A stretch of 64,000 nt of DNA from Pseudomonas migulae NBRC 103157 (lineage in GTDB: Bacteria > Pseudomonadota > Gammaproteobacteria > Pseudomonadales > Pseudomonadaceae). The stretch covers positions 34,600 through 98,599 of the forward strand of contig NZ_BDAG01000026.1 of NCBI RefSeq assembly GCF_002091715.1, read 5' to 3'. Below, in pieces: positions 60,876-64,000 of this stretch. Under the pieces are notes generated by a model that saw only the letters and a list, made by a program, of their open reading frames with translations, did not search any database and was not told where the DNA came from. Every line of letters starts with the position of its first letter. The first letter of the stretch is position 1. The translations under genes and the position numbers were made by a program.

Positions 60876-61739
60876 TCAGAGTTTGTTCAGAGGGATCTTC
60901 AGGTACGTGACGCCGTTCTCCTCGGCCGGTGGAAAATTCCCCGCTCGCACGTTCACCTGGATCGCCGGCAGCAGGAGCGTCGGCATGCCCAACCCCGCAT
61001 CACGCTGAGTGCGCATCGCAACGAACGCTGCTTCATCGATACCGTCATGGACGTGAATATTGCTTTTGCGCTGCTCGCCAACCGTTGCCATACACCGGGA
61101 TTCGCGGCCTTCGGGCGGGTAATCGTGGCAGACGTAGAGACTCACGCTGGCCGGAAAGGCCAGCAACTTCTGGATCGAGGCAAACAGCTGATTGGCATTG
61201 CCGCCGGGAAAGTCGCAGCGCGCGGTGCCGACGTCAGGCATGAACAGCGTGTCGCCCACCAGAATCACATGACTGCCGATCAGGTAAGCCATGTCCGCCG
61301 GCGTATGACCGGGTACATGCAGGGCCGTGGCCTTGAGGTTACCGATCATGAACGATTCGTCCGGGGCAAACAGGTGATCGAACTGCGAGCCGTCCACCGC
61401 AAATTCCGGTTCAAGGTTGAACAGGCTTTTGAATACCCGTTGAACCTTGTTGATCGACTGGCCAATCGCAATCCTGCCGCCCAGTTCCCGGCGCAAATAA
61501 GGCGCGGCGGACAGGTGATCGGCATGGGCGTGGGTTTCCAGCAGCCATTGCACGCGCAGGCGGTGTTCGCGGACGAAGGCGATGATTTTATCCGCCTGGG
61601 TGGTGGCGGTGCGCCCGGCAGCCGGGTCGTAATCAAGTACCGGGTCGACGATCGCACACTGGGCGCCGTCGGCTTCGTAGATCACGTAACTGTAGGTCGA
61701 CGAGGCAGGGTCGAGGAAGGCTTCAATCAAGGCTGGCAT
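60876..61739 (-). CDS. Metallo-beta-lactamase-fold hydrolase, persulfide-dioxygenase/Blh-like
   Basis: 287 residues. Metal motif THAHADHL, then VPGHTPADMAYLI, LVGDTLFMPDVGTARCDFPG with the distinctive TARCDFPGG, and CHDYPPEGRES. These are features of the ETHE1/Blh group that oxidises glutathione persulfide. Divergent by about 160 bases from a TauE/SafE sulfite exporter gene, the same pairing as in sulfide-detoxification loci, which supports a sulfur role (inference). ATG 61739 is preferred over upstream starts. Confidence 0.85.
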   Translation of the reverse strand: MPALIEAFLDPASSTYSYVIYEADGAQCAIVDPVLDYDPAAGRTATTQADKIIAFVREHRLRVQWLLETHAHADHLSAAPYLRRELGGRIAIGQSINKVQRVFKSLFNLEPEFAVDGSQFDHLFAPDESFMIGNLKATALHVPGHTPADMAYLIGSHVILVGDTLFMPDVGTARCDFPGGNANQLFASIQKLLAFPASVSLYVCHDYPPEGRESRCMATVGEQRKSNIHVHDGIDEAAFVAMRTQRDAGLGMPTLLLPAIQVNVRAGNFPPAEENGVTYLKIPLNKL

Positions 61740-61900
61740 GGTGGCTGATTCTTTTGGGACAGGCCTTGAGGGTAGTGTCATTTTCCCTGTGCTGACCAGC
61801 CCTGCGATCATTCAATTGATGTAAAAAGTTGCGCGGGATCTATCCTGTCAGTCATCGATACCGGGCGTTCCCGGCTTTTTTCATGGATTACGAGCGTTCT

Positions 61901-62707
61901 ATGTTACTGGCAAGTTTTTTTGGTTTGGCCATGGGCCTGGTCCTCGGATTGACCGGTGCCGGTGGTGGCATTCTCGCTGTCCCGGCCCTGGTGCTGGGGT
62001 TGGGTCTGACCATGACTCAGGCGGCACCCGTCGCCTTGTTTGCGGTGGGAAGCGCGGCGGCGGTCGGGGCGATTGACGGGTTGCGCCATGGTCTGGTGCG
62101 TTACCGCGCAGCGCTGTTGATTGCATTGCTGGGGGCGATTTTTACCCCGGTCGGCATCTACTTCGCCCACCAGTTACCGGAAAAGATCCTGATGATTCTG
62201 TTCAGCCTGCTGATGGTCATGGTGGCCTGGCGGATGCTGCGCCGCGAGCGCCAGGACGAAGGCCCGAGCGATCACGGGCACGCCAGCTGGGGCCAGAAAA
62301 ACTGCATGCTCGATCAACAGACCGGACGCTTTTCCTGGACCGCCAAATGCACCGCAACCCTGGCGGCGCTCGGCGCGGTGACCGGCGTTGTTTCCGGGTT
62401 GCTCGGGGTCGGCGGCGGGTTTCTGATCGTCCCGGCGTTCAAGCAACTGACCGATGTGCAGATGCGCGGGATTGTGGCGACGTCCCTGATGGTGATCAGT
62501 CTGATTTCCGCCATCGGCGTGATCGGTGCGTTTCATGCCGGGGTGCGGATCGATGGCCTGGGCGTGTCGTTCATCATCGCAAGCGTGGTCGGCATGATCA
62601 TTGGCCGACAGCTTTGTGCCCGGGTCCCGGCCAGGGCCCTGCAGATCGGCTTCGCCAGCGTCTGCGTCGTGGTCGCTGCCTACATGCTGTTCAGAGCCGG
62701 CGTCTAA
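61901..62707 (+). CDS. TauE/SafE-family sulfite/sulfonate exporter
   Basis: 268 residues, eight predicted helices in two pseudo-repeats (LGLTGAGGGILAVPALVLGL and VSGLLGVGGGFLIVPAFKQL are the paired family motifs). Probable sulfite or organosulfonate exporter acting on products of the neighbouring persulfide dioxygenase-like enzyme. ATG 61901 is used; the in-frame ATG 61883 is possible and adds six residues. No strong ribosome site for either. Confidence 0.83.
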   Translation: MLLASFFGLAMGLVLGLTGAGGGILAVPALVLGLGLTMTQAAPVALFAVGSAAAVGAIDGLRHGLVRYRAALLIALLGAIFTPVGIYFAHQLPEKILMILFSLLMVMVAWRMLRRERQDEGPSDHGHASWGQKNCMLDQQTGRFSWTAKCTATLAALGAVTGVVSGLLGVGGGFLIVPAFKQLTDVQMRGIVATSLMVISLISAIGVIGAFHAGVRIDGLGVSFIIASVVGMIIGRQLCARVPARALQIGFASVCVVVAAYMLFRAGV

Positions 62708-62726
62708 CCGTCTTACACCTTAAGTT

Positions 62727-62748
62727 CCGGGCCCTCGTCGCGGCCCGG
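62727..62748. terminator. Hairpin after the exporter gene
   Basis: CCGGGCC-CTCGTCGC-GGCCCGG, a perfect stem about 20 bases after the TauE stop; T run weak, so a terminator only in part. Confidence 0.45.
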
Positions 62749-62882
62749 TCTTACGTCGAACTTGCTGCACTCCACCGGCCACGCCAAAGCACTTCAAAAC
62801 CACCTCCAAGGCAGCGTATGACGCCGCCGGTCAGCTTTCGATAATCGCCTCCGACATCCAGTCCCCCGCTGCGGAGCGCGTC

Positions 62883-64000
62883 ATGCACAACAATAAGAAT
62901 TTCAAGCATCGTTACTTGCCAGCTTTGATCGCCAGTCTGTCGACCCTCGGTGTGAGCTCGATTGCCGAAGCCGAGATCATGCTGTACGACAAGGACCAGA
63001 CCACATTTTCCACCGACGGCTACATCAACGCGTTTTATGTGAACAGCGATGTGGACCGTGCCGGTGAGCAATACGATCGTCGCCAGGCACGGGTCAAAAT
63101 GGGTTTTCTGCCCAACTACCTCGGCTTCAACATGAGTAAACAGGTCGATGACCTCAAGCTCGGCGCCCGGTCCTCGTTCTGGGTGACCATCAACGACAGC
63201 GAAACCAACGGCACCGACACGGCCATTGATGTGCGGCAGTTCTATGGCACGGTGGCCAACCCGGAATGGGGCGAAGTGCTGATCGGCAAGGACTTCGGCC
63301 TGTTTGCCCGTTCCAACATCCTGCTGGATGAATTGCTCGCCGGTTACGGTCAGGTCAGCGATACCCTGGGGCTGGTGGATGGTGGCGGGGTGTCGTTCGG
63401 CAACATTGGCAGCGGTTATCCGTATCCGTTTCCGACCTCGCAGATCACCTACCGTACCCCGGTGATGGACGGCTTGCGGGTGGCGGTGGGGATCATGGAC
63501 CCGGTGGACACCAACGACAGCAGCCCGACGGGCAAGGCGTATCAGGAGAACCCGCGGACCGAGAGCGAGATCACCTATCAGTTCGACGTCGCCGGAGCGA
63601 AGATTTACAGCTGGGTCAACGGCAGCTACCAGACTTCGGACAATACCGACGCTACGGTTCAATCCGTCACGTCCAAAGGTGTCGGGTACGGCGTTCAAGC
63701 GAAAATGGGCGGGTTGTCACTGACCGGTTCCGGCTTCCAGGCCAAGGGCATCAACCCGTTCTTCACCAACAACGCCGGCGAACCGACGTTGCGCAACGTC
63801 GACAGTGACGGTTACCTGTTGCAGGGCTCCTACAAACTGGGGAAAAACCGCCTGGCCTTGTCCTACGGCAAGACCAAGGACGACGGCAACGGCGTGGTCG
63901 GCAGCGGCGCGGACTACGAGACTCGCGGCATTGCGCTGTTTCATGACGTCAACGACAACCTGAAGCTGGTGGCCGAGTACAACCAGTTCGAAATCAATGG
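62883..64000 (+). CDS. Outer-membrane trimeric porin, 3' end cut by window edge
   Basis: At least 372 codons, open to the window end. Signal peptide (LPALIASLSTLGVSSIAEA) then amphipathic beta strands: TTFSTDGYINAFYVNSDVDR, GFLPNYLGFNMSKQVDDLKL, VLIGKDFGLFARSNILLDE, QITYRTPVMDGLRVAVGIMD. The pattern matches general Gram-negative porins (porin_4/OmpC-like), rather than OprD. GCGGAGCGCGTC precedes the ATG. Its transported solutes are unknown. Confidence 0.88.
   Translation, partial: MHNNKNFKHRYLPALIASLSTLGVSSIAEAEIMLYDKDQTTFSTDGYINAFYVNSDVDRAGEQYDRRQARVKMGFLPNYLGFNMSKQVDDLKLGARSSFWVTINDSETNGTDTAIDVRQFYGTVANPEWGEVLIGKDFGLFARSNILLDELLAGYGQVSDTLGLVDGGGVSFGNIGSGYPYPFPTSQITYRTPVMDGLRVAVGIMDPVDTNDSSPTGKAYQENPRTESEITYQFDVAGAKIYSWVNGSYQTSDNTDATVQSVTSKGVGYGVQAKMGGLSLTGSGFQAKGINPFFTNNAGEPTLRNVDSDGYLLQGSYKLGKNRLALSYGKTKDDGNGVVGSGADYETRGIALFHDVNDNLKLVAEYNQFEIN

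Overview
The window is ordinary chromosomal DNA of a fluorescent-group Pseudomonas (P. fluorescens/P. putida-like). The evidence is the high-GC coding style, the complete branched-chain keto-acid dehydrogenase operon (bkdA1-bkdA2-bkdB-lpdV) with divergent bkdR, the cio-type bd oxidase, and thirteen inverted-repeat REP elements carrying the core GTAGGAGCCGGCTTGCTGGCG or GTGGGAGCGGGCTTGCTCGCG. Sixty intact or edge-truncated protein genes and one frameshifted gene are called. I see no rRNA, tRNA, CRISPR array, prophage or insertion sequence.

Layout. 1-3.0 kb: an edge-truncated membrane acyltransferase and an AT-rich sulfatase/phosphotransferase-like gene, probably acquired surface-modification genes. 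3.4-4.9 kb: an exported protein and a DeoR regulator. 4.9-16.3 kb: a molybdenum-cofactor/respiration block (moaD, moaC, a LysR regulator, moaB, moeA, a bestrophin gene, moaA, a YdeP/FdhF-like molybdoenzyme, cioA, cioB and a 51-codon DUF2474 gene). Three intergenic regions of this block share conserved sequence that looks like a common operator. 16.4-21.9 kb: CAP-domain protein, SleB-like hydrolase, short Ppx/GppA protein, GFA protein, GlxA-type regulator and a nitrilase. 22.0-23.6 kb: a dienelactone-hydrolase-like gene, a DoxX gene and a very small gene for an HvfA-like secreted peptide with an EGKCG repeat. 23.9-26.9 kb: glutaminase, ProA-like dehydrogenase, BON protein. 26.9-29.1 kb: the cyanate operon cynS-cynT with divergent cynR. 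29.1-36.0 kb: small unknown proteins, GNAT, topoisomerase III and a 742-residue protein joining a papain-like domain to an alpha/beta-hydrolase domain. 36.0-45.9 kb: L-lactate dehydrogenase, a MHS transporter/GMC oxidoreductase/LysR module, AlkD-like protein, CPA2 antiporter and RcnB-like protein. 45.9-53.8 kb: diguanylate cyclase, protealysin-like protease with emfourin-like inhibitor, FKBP, a frameshifted D-cysteine desulfhydrase-like gene, P450/ArsR pair and LysE/LysR pair. 53.9-60.8 kb: ilvE and the bkd operon. 60.9-64 kb: a persulfide-dioxygenase-like hydrolase, a TauE/SafE exporter and an edge-truncated porin.

How the genes work together. moaA/B/C/D and moeA make and load the molybdenum cofactor, and the YdeP-like oxidoreductase beside them is the obvious client. 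CioAB could give quinol oxidation that resists cyanide. Nitrilase, cyanase/carbonic anhydrase and CioAB give the window a loose nitrile/cyanate/cyanide theme. IlvE plus the Bkd complex form the valine, leucine and isoleucine catabolic route. The items I would look at first are the HvfA-like peptide/DoxX pair without its modification enzymes, the shared moa/fdhF operator blocks, the papain-hydrolase fusion, and the frameshift in the desulfhydrase gene. All assignments were made by reading sequence; no database search was possible.
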